Source: Jaapia argillacea MUCL 33604 (lineage: Eukaryota > Basidiomycota > Agaricomycetes > Jaapiales > Jaapiaceae). From it: DNA of 64,000 bases. A model generated the notes under the pieces. It did no database searches and was not told where the DNA came from. It saw only the letters and a list, made by a program, of their open reading frames with translations. The stretch spans positions 89,427 to 153,426 of the forward strand of contig KL197760.1 of assembly GCA_000697665.1 (NCBI GenBank), read 5' to 3'. A program made the position numbers and the translations under genes. Positions 21,656 through 33,355 of the stretch are shown one piece after another. Position 1 is the first letter of the stretch; the number at the start of each line of letters is the position of its first letter.

Positions 21656-23107
21656 ATGCCGGTCGACCTCCCGCTCACCTTCCAGTCGTCGCCCATCGAC
21701 CTAGTGTTTTCTGTATGGGCTGCGCAAATCGCTACATACAGCTCAGGTACTTGCCAACGTTCATCTCACTGCAGTCCCAACTCTGACAAGTTCGGTGATT
21801 TCTGGTTCAAGTTTCCGCGCTCGCTTTTCTTGTCTGGGATATTTTCTTGACGTTCGGGAATGAAGTTGAATATATCTGGAAGTGAGTGATTCACTTCATC
21901 CACCGCTTCATTGCAAGCGGACAGAATGCACCGAGCACAATGTCTTCCAGACAGAGATGGGGGTCACCGGCAAAGTCTCTATTTCTATACACGAGGTATT
22001 TCTCGGTCATTGCACAGGCGTAAGATGTCCCCATCCATGATGGAATTTCGTTGACCAGACAGATCTCAGGATCTTGCTGGTTCCCCGCACTGATCTACCC
22101 CACACACTACCCTCACATCACCGATCCTGTCGGTCCTGGTTCATCTTTAAAAGTGTGGCCTTTCAATCCATGTTTAGCTGCTTGGGGGTGATTTTGATGC
22201 TCAGAGGTTCGTTTTCCGTCCTTTCAGCCCATGCTCACCAGCTCAGTCGTCTCCATCTCGCCGATCAGTCTATGCTCTCTATAACCGAGCACGTTGGGTT
22301 CGCTCGATTCTTCAAACCATACTTTCCTTCGAAACACTCGTTCTGCTTCCGGTTTATTGTGCTATATTTCCCCTTCTCGAACTCGATGAGATGTGCGAGC
22401 CTCGAAAGTCCTCCATGAGTCGACTATACTTTCACCTCTTAAGGTCAGTCGTATGCTATACCGTTGCTGCGAGCCTTGCCATCTCATCGTGTTTAGCGGG
22501 ATAATAGTAACTGTTCAAGTAACATTTCTAATCCTTACCTTGATTAAACCTGTGGTTTCGATGCAAATGTCGGATTGGAGATATCGGATACCTTCAATCA
22601 TCTTGGTGGTGGCACGAGATGGGGCATGGGTATTCGGACTCATGATTGGTACTATTTCATCCCCCCTGTTGCATTCTCCCTAACATACATCCAGGCCTAG
22701 TATTACTCAGCCAAATCTTCGACATCTTCGTTTGGCCATTGTACCGCGATCTCGCCTTCACGTAAGTTATAACTTTCAGCATCATCGCCGTCTTCTCTGG
22801 TCGTTCTGAGGATGGTTCTCTGGCAGATGGGTTTTGACCATAATTTCGTTTTCGGTACTTTACAGCGTCGATTTCCTTGGGGGTTTGGGCACTGACACGC
22901 TCCCTACAGGGATCTCGACTTATTTTGAATCTCTATGGTTTTGGGGTCCAGCAGAACGTGGCAGGCGACCTCGTCGAGTGTTTAACATCACAAATCCGTA
23001 TATCGGATTTGGAGCTCTTTCCCCTGGGACCTAGTACTGGCGGCGAAGACGTTGTAAACGCCCCTGAGCCTCGTCCTCACGTTCCGATGAATGTTGTGGT
23101 ACCATAG
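21656..23107 (+). CDS. DUF6533 multi-pass membrane protein, copy F
   Basis: ATG at 21656 (MPVDLPLTFQSSP). About eight short exons read through: VSALAFLVWDIFLTFGNEVEYIW (the DUF6533 signature), SPAKSLFLYTRYFSVIAQA, WFIFKSVAFQSMFSCLGVILMLRG, VYALYNRARWVRSILQTILS, VTVQVTFLILTLIKPVVSM, IPSIILVVARDGAWVFGLMI, and a last exon GSRLILNLYGFG..ISDLELFPLGP ending at 23107. Roughly seven hydrophobic segments. DUF6533 proteins are a large basidiomycete family of unknown function with a receptor-like topology. No lesion seen. It converges on a truncated Nnf1/coiled-coil cassette (23291-24752). Confidence 0.75.
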
Positions 23108-23290
23108 TTCTGCCCTCGTCTCGGGAAGGGTGAACTTCTTTTCGCCGACGGGTAACCTTGCACTCCGAATGAACGCACAACCATCCGTCCCATTCCATTC
23201 GTACAGTACCCTCATGTCGCCTACTGCGGGAGCCCAGATCCGCTGTATAGTAATAACTGTTGAGATAAGCAGTAATGGGTTGATCACACT

Positions 23291-23384
23291 ATGCTGGCAA
23301 CGGGTTCACTGTTGCATTTACTGTTGGATCGGAGGAAGCGACGGGTGGTCGGACAGGCGACCGTGTCGGTAATGTCGAATCCAT
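23291..23384 (-). pseudogene. First 94 bp of a coiled-coil cassette gene, fused to DUF6533 flank
   Basis: The reverse strand starts MDSTLPTRSPVRPPVASSDP like the coiled-coil gene, then ends abruptly. The join to the 3' flank of DUF6533 copy F lies in a shared CCAGCAT(A), a microhomology junction. Confidence 0.75.
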
Positions 23385-23511
23385 GAGAGAAATATACCTG
23401 GTGTCAAAAACGCAAGCTCATTTGTATCCGCTCATGTTTTCTCCACCCACATTGATGTGCGTGAATAACGTAGGCAAAGGGTCCAGATAACATACATCAC
23501 GAAACCGTCTA

Positions 23512-24752
23512 CTACGGAGGCCGACTCGTGCTCATCGTCTCAGCCATAATCAGCGCCCATTCTTGGATTTGTTCCAATGGTAGCTCGTCCCATTTGGCGT
23601 GTACCTGTGAGAGTAGAACGGGAGTAACAGTTAGCAGTCAGGTGGTGGGACATCGAGAGGGCAAAAATCAAGATCATTAAACGCGCATATAGTCCATGCT
23701 ATCGCTCTGCCAATGAAGTGGCGCTCGCTCCTTCACATGGGCCAAACTGGACCCCACCCTCTTCAACAGAATCAACGATAGGTAATGGTCCTCCAGTCCG
23801 CCAGATACCGATACCACGAACAGAAAGCAGATAAAAAGGCGTGAAGGTGCTGGAGGGCAGCGAAGGAAGGAAACGAAATTGGCCAAATATATGGAGAAAA
23901 ATCACTTGCCTCGACCAGGGTATCTAATAATTGGGTGGCTTTTTGATCTGCCTCCTCCCGCTTCCGCACATTCTCTTGCATGACTAGTTGTAATTCGCGA
24001 TTATTGTTCTCCAGCTAGGAGTTATCTTTGTCAGCGATGAGGAAATAGAAGGAACGCGTCGCGGAAGGCAAGCCAATTGAAGAGAGAAGTACGATCGATG
24101 GGAATACGGATCCAGAAAAAAGACATACCTCAGCCAACGACTCCTTTAATCGTTTAACCTCCTCCTCTAGGACAGGTACAGTCCTTGCTCTGACTGCAGC
24201 TTTCGGGTGTAGATTCTCTCTCCACACATCTGGGCCCAAGTTTCCCTCTCCATCTGATCCGCCAGCAGCTTTATGAGCTCGAGCTTCGGTCACGACGGAA
24301 TGTAGCGTGTCGATGTTTTCGCGAGCATTGTATTTCTCGAGGAGTTGTTCACAGCTGGTCTATCCAAGACGTCAGTTCCGAGGAAGAAAAACCACAGGGG
24401 AATGCAAAGGACGCACGGAGATCATACTCTCCATATATCTCGAAATAGTCGTATGCAACTGTGTCAAGTCGGCATCCTTGTCTCCCTCGACGACCGCCGA
24501 GAAGCACTCTGCAAAGTCCTCATACCTATCTCAATCATATACTGTGTCATTCCTTGCCTTCATCTTTGAAAGTAGTTGAGCAAGGGATACTCACGTCCAC
24601 TTGTGAGCAACACGCTGGATCGCGAGTTGGAGAGCCGAATGAAAATGGAGCCAGCGTTTTGATGGAGGCTCAACGCGTTTCTTCGGTGTTGGAGTTGCTA
24701 GTTCGGCGGCAGTCGGTGCTGTTGCGTTGAATAGTTGAGATGACGAAGCCAT
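23512..24752 (-). CDS. Nnf1-like kinetochore (MIND/Mis12 complex) protein, best copy
   Basis: ATG at 24752 (MASSSQLFNATAPTAAELAT). Exon 1 ends RWLHFHSALQLAIQRVAHKW. Exon 2 reads TYEDFAECFSAVVEGDKD and TTISRYMESMIS. Exon 3 starts SCEQLLEKYNARENIDTLHS and goes on VVTEARAHKAAGGSDG..EEEVKRLKESLAE. Exon 4 reads LENNNRELQLVMQENVRKRE. The last exon reads VHAKWDELPLEQIQEW and ends at 23512. The F-x-x-x-x-x-x-A..W..FA.CF pattern, the L..L-H-x-x-x helix and the C-E-x-x-L-x-x-Y-N..I-x-x-L-x-x-x-V..A block match the Nnf1/PMF1 family, a subunit of the MIND complex linking centromere and outer kinetochore. Splice sites keep frame and no stop is seen. The 300-bp interval before the last exon may hide a further exon. 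Confidence 0.65.
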
Positions 24753-25194
24753 GGTGGTATCAGTCAGTTGTCCTGAGGAGGAGAGTCACGATTCACGTTA
24801 CATTGGGTCACATGTTGTGACTTTGAAATCAACTATCCTGGTCCCCTCCAATAGTATTTGCCTTCCTCCACGCAAAAATACTCGGGGAGTCCGGTCTGAT
24901 GACTGTGGTCACCCTGCAGACCGTCTTGCTTGCGATTGGAAAGTATACAGTACCACGAATGCTTGTCCCCCGAATCTCGATTCGAAGTCGTGGACTCACC
25001 TAGGCATATGCTCACTATGAGCAGTCATTTCTCTTGCAACCCTTCTCTCGACCGTGATCCTGGCATGCACAAAACCCGCCCAACTTGAAGCGGCTCTTTT
25101 CACTCTCCCATGGACTAGTAGGCTCTTGCTTTCGCTAGGCCGTGAAATTTGTGATGACTTCCATTCACGAAAGGTAAGTACACTAAATCCTCTG
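24753..25194. other. Intergenic
   Basis: No gene recognised; promoter side of the Nnf1-like gene and 3' side of the PIL1-like gene. Confidence 0.4.
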
Positions 25195-26778
25195 TCAATA
25201 CCTGCTACTGAGCGATAGGTAAGTTACATCGGACTGATACGACTGATGTGAGGTCTTGGACCCGAGGGACGTCATCGACACCCCTCTGGACCTTGCTAGC
25301 TCGTCCGACACCAGCGATTCAAATTGTGATGGTCCACTTAACCCCTTTGGCATATCAAACTCTTTGAACAGTAGATCTGCCCCGTCGCGGGTAGTACTTT
25401 CTAGTTTATCGACGGTGAGGATGGGACGGAATTGATGCAGATTTAGAAGCGGAGGCGGGCCATAGGGGCAGGGGGCTGGAGGCTGATGTGATGACCAAGG
25501 AGACGGAGCTGCAGGGGGAGGTAGTGGATTCGGATACGAAGGGGGAGGTCTATTGAAATATGAACCGGGAGGCGGAGAGTATTGAGGTCTATTCGGATAC
25601 AAACCGGGAGGCGGAGGGTATTGAGCCGAAGAGGGATGCGGATAATATGGAAGTGGGGGAGGATGTAAAGGATATGGCAACGGAGGGTGTCGGGAAGGGT
25701 GTCCGAAGAATGAACGGGGATGGTGAGGATATGGAGGCGAAGAGTGATACAGATGATTTGGAGGTAAAGGAAGTTGTTCAAGGTATGGATGTGAAGGTTC
25801 GGAGGATAAGGTAGGTTCCATTACACGGCCTCCGAGCTTCTCTGAAGAATCGCCATCCACAACATCGCGAACCTCGTCAACGAGATGAATGTGCGAAAGC
25901 GACGTTCCAACAAGGGTAGAATTCGTCCGTGACAATTCATCGTCGTGCAACCCCAGGCCATCCTTTAAAGGTGACGAACTGGTGGTATCGGGGGTGGTAA
26001 GCTCATGCTCCTCCTTTTGCTCCTTGAACTCAGTCTTAGCAGCTGTCTCTCCCACGTCATCGTAGGTCTTCTCCGTAGGCCCCAAGAACCCCTAAACACT
26101 CCCCAAGCCATGTGAGCTCTGTGATGACTTGGCTTCGATAAGGTGCGTACCATGGTCTGTTCGGCGATTTTCGGCTTGTGCTTGGTATGCATATCAATCC
26201 AGAACTGAACCAAAGCTCTCTGGGCAGTAAGAAGTTCACTTTCTTCAGCTGGGAGTTTGGCATTAAGTTTCCTCAAGACGCTTGACAGCCTGTCGACCTC
26301 TCCCCCCTGTTTATGTAGTTGATTGACCCCCATCGCCCCCGCTATCCGAGCTTCGTAGGCATGCCTAAACTTGAGGGATCGTAAGTTGTTCACGTGGTTT
26401 TGCTGATTTTGCACGACGTTGATGCGTGTCCAAACTTCATCAACATCGATATCGGGTACCAGGTGGATTATGTAGGATGACCAGCTCGCCAAAAGGCTAA
26501 TCAAAGGGTCGAGCGAGTCCTACGACGGGTCAAAACGATTAATGGAGAACGATCTACAACTGGAACTCACCGAAAGTTTTGGATCTTCTTCTAATCCCCA
26601 TTGCACAAAGGCAAGAGACATCTTACAATAAGCTTGACTGAGATTCTGCACCCTGGACCGAGAAAGGGTTACACCAGGTCAAGATCGAAATCCAAAAATC
26701 TCCTTACGATTGCCTAATTCCTTGATACGCGACTACAATGTCTCGAAGAGTGCCGAATCTGTCGCCTTGGAAATTCAT
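25195..26778 (-). CDS. PIL1/eisosome-like coiled-coil protein with Pro-rich tail, paralog 1
   Basis: ATG at 26778 (MNFQGDRFGTLRDIVVAYQG). The second exon has NLSQAYCKMSLAFVQWGLEE, then PLISLLASWSSYIIHLVPDI and a three-helix-like stretch (VDEVWTRINVVQNQQNHVNN, LPAEESELLTAQRALVQFWI). The WG-x-x-E..L helix followed by long helices resembles the BAR-like core of PIL1/LSP1 eisosome proteins; this is an inference from pattern. The C-terminal 250 residues are Pro/Tyr-rich (PPPGLYPNRPQYSPPPGSYF) and end QSDVTYLSLSSRY. The same start and end motifs occur at 27556-28809 and 43699-45055. Confidence 0.55.
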
Positions 26779-27555
26779 GGTTGGTTGTTTGTAGCGACAA
26801 GGATCTGAGTGCTCTTGGGTGATCGTGGAAGGTTATAGGAGAAGTGGCAATGGAATGCAGAGTAGGAAGTCGTTCAAGTATTACTGCGTGGACAGCTCTA
26901 GTGCACTGCAACGTACTCCATACCACCGCCACCAGGAGCGACCAGAAGTTTGCTATTTCTGGCTATGGGCGTCTATTATCAAGCGCCCGGTCATCATCAT
27001 CTCAATAGCACGATACTGTGCCAGAGGACCCAAAACGAAGTGACGCGTGACATGATTACCGCGCCAAAAAAATATGTGATGGATCGTCTGTGTCTCAACA
27101 GGACAATCGAGACTCTCGAGAGACAGGGCGTATTTGTGGTTGGATAGCCGGAACAAGAGCTAGGGATCCCTGAGGGAAGAGAGAGCCAGGTATCAAAGGG
27201 GGCGTTATTAGCCTGTGGAAGAATGAACGTTTAAACCCTCAGATTCTGATACCAGCGTAAGGTCGTTGACGTTGAAACCGTTGAGTACAAGCTGTGAGCA
27301 CAGGGTGGCGAAAATAAGTTCCCACGGCTTCTCCACCCTCAAACCATTCTCGCACCTCGTGTACGAACTCAGAAAGATAATCGTACACTCCACCATTTCA
27401 TCGCGTAACACGCTAGCCAACGCAACCAAAGTAAGTACATGTCCACCTCCTCCCATCGCGTCGATAAGCACGAGGGGCAACCTCGCGTCCCTCATCATGG
27501 TCACTACACTAAATCATACTCCCTAACTCGCCTCCCATCCCTCCAAAAAAAAACC
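26779..27555. other. Spacer between PIL1-like paralogs 1 and 2
   Basis: Short frames on both strands only; none resembles the flanking family. It includes the promoter of paralog 1. Confidence 0.4.
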
Positions 27556-28809
27556 TCAACGACTACGATACGAAATCCTGGTCACATCCGAAACCAAACT
27601 TCCATTCCTAATATGTGAGGGTACATATTGACTCGAACTGATGGAATAATCGTCGTCGTGCTGTGTGGCTGGTTCCAAACCACCCGGAGCTGTGAACATA
27701 GTGAGGTTGGATATCGCAGTTTCGTATTGGGGGTCACGGTCTTGAAGCCAGGTTGGTCGTGGGACGGAAGTCCGATCTGATGAGTCGTCCACCGAACCGT
27801 CATCCTCAGCCTCGGCTGGGGGTGTATGAGCAGCGGTTGGTGGAGGTGTGAAAACGGATGTGTATCCGAGGGATATTTGGTTGATTGGGTGGACTATTGG
27901 GTCGAACCTTGCCAGGGATATTGCGTCGTCGACTCGACTTCTAGCATCGAGGTATACAGTTGAGAGGGCGTTATCGGGACTAGGTGGTGGTGGGGCGGTA
28001 GTGGGAGTAGTGGTGAGTTCGAGTGATACGATCGGACTGCGGTAAGGTGGAGGTATCTCGTGGGAGATCCTGGTAGCTTCTTCTTCTGATTTTGTTTGTT
28101 CGGCGATCACCTAGGATAATACGGGTATCAATGTTAATGGCTGAACTGGAGGAGAGGGGGGTGGTACGAACTACGGCGTTCATCGCTTCCCAAGAAAAGG
28201 TTTGAATCCCTTCACGTTGACCTTGCATCCACATATCAACAGCGGCCCTTTGCAATTCCAGAACCTTCGTTTCCTCCTCTGCGATCTTGGCGTTGACGGA
28301 TTTCATTTTGTTGGAGAGGGTATCGATTGTCATTTTCTGTTTGGGTAGATCGATGGATAGCCTTCGGCCTGTTCGGGCTTCGCGGGCCAGTGTTCCTCGA
28401 AGGTGTCGTTGGCGAGATAGGACATTTTTGGAGGCAAGAGTGGAGGTGAGGATGTGTTCGTTGATGTGGGGAACTAGGGATAGGATGGAGGTTGATAGTT
28501 GGTCGAGTAGGGATGCGAGGGGAGCGATGGAGGTCTGTCATAAGTTTGGTATGAGGACTGGAAGGTAGGAAGTTTGAGCTTGAAGGTTTACACGCACCGA
28601 GAGCTGGGGAGCTTCTTCCAGACCCCATTGCACGAGAGCAATCGACATTTGACAATATCCTTTGCTAGCACTTTGGAGCCTGATGAGCCAGGGAAAGTCT
28701 CAGAAGTCAAATAAGTGAAGAAAATAGGTTTGAAGACGTACGATCTTTGAATGGACTTTTGCGCGGTGAGGATATCTTGCAGTGGGCCTGTTGGATGAAG
28801 GGGATTCAT
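27556..28809 (-). CDS. PIL1/eisosome-like coiled-coil protein, paralog 2
   Basis: ATG at 28809 (MNPLHPTGPLQDILTAQKSI). Exon 2 reads SASKGYCQMSIALVQWGLEE, parallel to paralogs 1 and 3. A helical exon includes MTIDTLSNKMKSVNAKIAEE and VLELQRAAVDMWMQGQREG. The C-terminal exon is Pro/Thr-rich and ends SLVSDVTRISYRSR at 27556. No stop seen in the assigned exons; borders are approximate. It is divergently transcribed from TUL1. The function as a membrane-curvature coat component is inferred, not shown. Confidence 0.55.
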
Positions 28810-29244
28810 CGTTGGGTTGATGATTATTGTCCTCAAGTTCGAGTGAGGGAAATAGTCTTGAGGAAATCGATGGTATCGCCTTCCATCTTCTGGAATTGTA
28901 CTGCTTTCTTGTCGCTAGAGTATCGCCTCAGCCAGTGCTTGAGAACCCCGCTAGCTTTAGCGCCCATTTACGAACAGACACCCGAGAGTACTTCGGTTCC
29001 ACAAGAGTTCCCGATCAGAAGTTGGATTCCTGGGCGGTCATGCTGTTCGTCAGAGTCTCAGCTTTGCACACGCTTGCCGTTCCATAGGGAAAGTCGTCCG
29101 AGTGGGCGTGAGTTGCAGCAGCGCTTGCTCGGGTGGGTGGCATCTCCTGTGCATCACGTGACTGATCGGATCCGCTCCTCACTGCAGTTCCCCAACTCGT
29201 TGACACCCATCTCATGTGCCCTCTGCTCAAGCGACCCTAACCCG
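28810..29244. promoter_or_regulatory. Divergent promoter region, PIL1-like paralog 2 / TUL1
   Basis: 435 bp between two divergent start codons, with no recognisable coding sequence. It must hold both promoters; no specific element can be named. Confidence 0.4.
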
Positions 29245-32200
29245 ATGAGTGCGCCATCCCGCCCACCACCGACAGCCCCGACTGTCGACCCCGAATCCGG
29301 CCTGCCCGCCGTGCCCACGGAACGCCCACGCTCGTCGCTCAGCTCGTTCCTGTTCATAACCTTCATCCTCTTCCTCCTGACCAGCCATAATGGCGGGTCA
29401 GAGTTGATGGCACAGGAAAGATACCGCGACGCATTGCAAGGATTCAAATGGACCTATGGTAATTTCAGTGAATGGGTCGAGGGCAGGGAGTCTAACTTTA
29501 CCTTGGTGAGTCGTGCCCACCATTTTGCGAGGGTCGCGTGCTGATGGGTGGAGGTGTGTAGCTAGAGAGAGATGAGAGAGTTGATGCGTTTATGAATGGT
29601 TTCTTCTCGGCGGATTCGGGCGTCGAGTTGGACCCAGAGACCGAATCCTATTATTCAAACGTCACGGGATACGTCTCTGGTCCTCTAACCTTTCACAACT
29701 TCACAACAACCTTCCTCGATTCCTTACCCCCATCAAACACTTCCATCGAAACTCCCACAGCCGAATCACCCGAATCTCTACCACCATGGGGCTCCACTCG
29801 TCCGCCCTCACCAGCTTCACCATCCTTGGAACCTTGGGAACCCCTAGCTACCCAACTTATGGCCAATGTTAACTTGACATCTGCACAGGAACGTTTGGGC
29901 ACGTATAACTGGTCTAGTTTAGACAAGCTTGCGTGGAGTTTGGTGGAGAGTAGGAGGGGGTTGGAAGAGGGGAAAGATGAGGGTGTCGTCCTGGTTCACG
30001 TGAGTTGCCCTCCATTCGATGCCTTTGAACGTACCCTAGATGATGATTGTTGTATCTTTATAGGGAAGGATAGAGCTATCAAACCCGATCACTGGCGATG
30101 AGATGAGGATGAACTTTGAAGGTGTCCATTTCGTTCGTAATGGTAGCTTTTGGGGATTGGCCGAACAGGGAGAGTAAGTGCCCTTCTCCTTTTTTGACGC
30201 CTTCGTCACTTTCCTTTCACCTTTCTTCCGAACCATGACTATATGCTATCCCCTCCTCTTACCTGAGCCCCTCACTTCTTTCTTCCAAACCATGGGTATA
30301 TGCTATTACTTCCTCTTCCCCGAAGCCTCTACCACTATCCCCTCCCCTTTTTTTCCGATTTGCACCCCCAACCCGCATACTAACCCCCTTCCCCCCTCCA
30401 GCATCCAACCAGACCTAACCCTCCTCCCCTCCCTCGTCCCCCCACCCTACACAAATATAACAGCCAGACTCGTCTCATCCGAACTGGGAGAAAGGATCAG
30501 GAAAGTCGAAGACAGTTTCGGGAGGGGTGACGAAATGGGTTTCATCGCCGGTCCGTTCTTTTACCTCTTCCCTTTCCCATCTTTCCCATCTTGGCTAATT
30601 GAAAACCGCAGATCAACCACCTTCATGCTCCTACATCCTCCGCGCTGATCTCAAAAAGACACCACACCCATTGAGGGCGTTGGAGTATCTCGAAGAAGAG
30701 ATTTTGAACCCGACGGGGGTGACGACTATCAAGCCTCCCAAAATCGAGTTTGGGAATATCGTTTTGGTTAGTGTTGGTTGGGGCGGGAATGCCACGGGAG
30801 GAGGAGGGTGTGGGATTGGGTGGGAGGTGAAGGGTGAGGGTGTTAGGAGTAGAGTTTGGTTTAGGAAGGTTACTACTTGTACGTTCTCTCTCTCCTTCCC
30901 TCCCTCGTCCTCCATACAACCAAACTGATACACACTCGCTGTCCAAAGACGCAGCATCGACAGCCCTAATCTATTTAACCCTCCTCCTCCTGCTCTCCCG
31001 CCAAATGGATAGGAGTAGAACGCCGAGTGCGTTGGGTAAATTGAGTAGGTGGGGGTTCTTGGTAGGGAGTTTGGTTGATGCTGTCGTTTTTGCCGGGGTG
31101 AGTTTCTCAAGTCTCTTCCTCCTTCACCCAAGGTTTCGGTCTTGTTATTATGGGATGGTATATACTGACTTTTTACCCTTTTTTTTTTGTTGGGTGCTAT
31201 AGCATATCACGTTTGCCATCGTCGCAGAAGGTCAACCGTCTTTATCTTTGGTAGCGCCAGCGTTCTTGGCTTGTATGTTATTCGTGAACGAAGCTGTGAG
31301 CTCTCTTCTCCTCACTTCCCTGCTTTTCTCGACGACCCTTATACTTTTTGGTGTATCCAGCAATTTGCGTTGTTGATCCATCAAATACAAGCTCCTGAAG
31401 ATGCTGTCACCCCACCGCCAGCACCGCCTATGCCTACACCGATACCGGCGGGTGGAGGGCCGGGTGTTGTGGCTGGGACGTTGCCTTCTGTGGCTCCTGC
31501 GCCTGGAGGGAACGCGAACGTTCCTGTGAGTGGAGGGAGTCCGAACGCTCCTGCGACTGGAGGGAGCCCGAACGCTTCTACGACTGGAGGAACTACGAAT
31601 GCTGCTGCGACTGGAGGGACCGCGAACGCTACTGCGACTGGAAGGAGCCCAAATTCTTCTACGGCGACGGCAAATGCGAATGCGCGGCTGGAACAGGAAC
31701 GTTCGTTCTTGAGAGGGTATTTGAATCATATGAGGACGGATCCTCAGGCTAGGCTTTGTACGTCCCGTCTGTCTTCCGCTCCGACTTCCTCCTCCTACAT
31801 CTCCAACTATTCTACCCCCTCACCGCATACACCCACACTAACCTCCACCTCCCAATACAGGGCTCTCCCTCTCCATCCTAGTAACTTTCATAATCCGAAC
31901 CATAATTTACCCTCCTTTAGCTTTGTTTTTGTTAGCGGGGATGTATGCTAGTATGTGGGTACCTCAGATTGTGAGGAGTGCGAGGAGGGGGAGGGAGAGT
32001 GGGTTGGGGATGGAGTATGTTGTTGGGACTACTGTTGGGAGGTTGGCGGTTGCTTTTTGTGAGTGCTTCCCTTTTTTGGGGAATTGGTTAAGGGAGGAGG
32101 GGCTGATTGGAATGTAGATTTTTTGTGGTGTCCGAGGAATGTGTTGGATGTTGAGCCGAGAGGTGAGTTTTTGTATGGATGATAGGGCGTGGGTTCACTG

Positions 32201-32960
32201 ATTGTGTTGGATTTTCGGCGTTAGGATGGGTCTTTCTTCTTGCTGCTTTCTTGCTTGTGCAGGTGTTGGTGTTGTACCTCCAACAACAACTCGGTCCGTC
32301 CTTCTTTATGCCCAAGAGGGTACGTTCTTTTCTTTTCTTCTTCACCTCTCTTCCTTGACAACTGTTCGTTTCTCGTCGTACCGGAATAGTGGGCCCAAGT
32401 CCCAACATATGATTACCACCCCTCCATACCCCTCCCCGACCCAGAAGCACCAGAACAAACCCTAGGAGATTGTTCCATTTGTATGGACGCCATATTGATC
32501 GATCCCAGTTCCAGAAGGAGGTCGGGAGATGAGAAGAGGAGGAAATCTTCGAGTCTTCAGAGACGTAAATCTTTTAGTGATCATCGAGGGAAGAGCGGTG
32601 GGGAGGTGGAGGCGGAGAGGTTTGGAGGGCATGGAGGGTTGTTGGGTGCTGTTAGTGGGAATGTAGGGAGGAAGAGTTATAGTTTGGCACCTTGTCATCA
32701 TTTATTCGTAAGTTCCCCCAATTCTCCTTTTTGGATACAAGTTATTGATGATTTGGTGCTTTTCAGCATACGGAATGTTTGGAAAGAGTATGTGTCTCCC
32801 GTATTGTCGTCGATTGAGCGTAGCTGACGGGTTCGTTGGGATTTAGTGGTTGGCTATCAAGGTGATTGATCTCGTCTTTTTATCCCCTTTGAGGTGTTGA
32901 CGTGACGATTTTGAACAGAATATTTGTCCACAATGTCGGAGACCTCTTCCTCCACTCTAA
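29245..32960 (+). CDS. TUL1: DSC E3 ubiquitin ligase complex subunit 1 (Tul1/Dsc1 type)
   Basis: ATG at 29245 (MSAPSRPPPTAPTVDPESG), then a first membrane segment (SFLFITFILFLLTSHNGG). A lumenal domain with several N-x-S/T sites follows (NVTGYVSGPLTFHNFTTTFL). Multi-exon membrane region: STALIYLTLLLLLSRQMDRS, GHITFAIVAEGQPSLSLVAP, GMYASMWVPQIVRSARRGRE, FLLAAFLLVQVLVLYLQQQL. The C-terminal RING has CSICMD, CHHLFHTECLERW and CPQCRRPLPPL, stop at 32958-32960. This is the catalytic subunit of the Golgi/endosome DSC complex, which ubiquitinates membrane proteins and, in several fungi, drives SREBP cleavage. Exon joins keep frame (29505/29506 donor GTGAGT) and no lesion was seen. It is single copy in the unduplicated centre of the window. 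Confidence 0.92.
31503..31660 (+). repeat. In-frame 30-bp minisatellite inside TUL1
   Basis: About five degenerate 30-bp units encode Gly-Gly-Ser-Pro-Asn-Ala-type decapeptides (T-G-G-S-P-N-A-x-x). Unit length is a multiple of three, so copy-number change would keep the frame. Confidence 0.85.
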
Positions 32961-33355
32961 GCGATATGTGGATTGCGCAGTTTGTGGCACAACGGTGAGC
33001 TTGGTTGAGTGGTTCGTCGTTTCACGAACATCATCCGTTATTTGGCTAGTAGAGCGCTGGCGTTGCGTTGTTTCCTCCGCTCTATATCCCGGACTTGGAT
33101 ATTGATTTTTATTGTATTCTATAATGCACCTCGCTCGACATTGATGACATTCGTACCCGTCGCTTCCGTACGACCACCCTTGGTGTGGGACACGGCCCAA
33201 GGGTAACCTCAAAGCTTGATATATAGAAACCCTAGTTACTAGTGCGCTCAGATGAGCTGACGAGGATGGGCGTAAACCACCGGCTACGAATATGGCAAGG
33301 ATGATGTACATGTGCGATTGCGACTCGTTGCAATGTGTATCTCACACCCACAACC

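Noticed and set aside
25560-25814. Plus-strand frame rich in Glu/Asp
   Set aside because: Antisense shadow of the Pro/Tyr-rich repeats in the PIL1-like paralog 1.
31510-31712. Plus-strand frame with LLRLEG repeats
   Set aside because: Alternative frame of the TUL1 minisatellite, an artefact of the 30-bp period.
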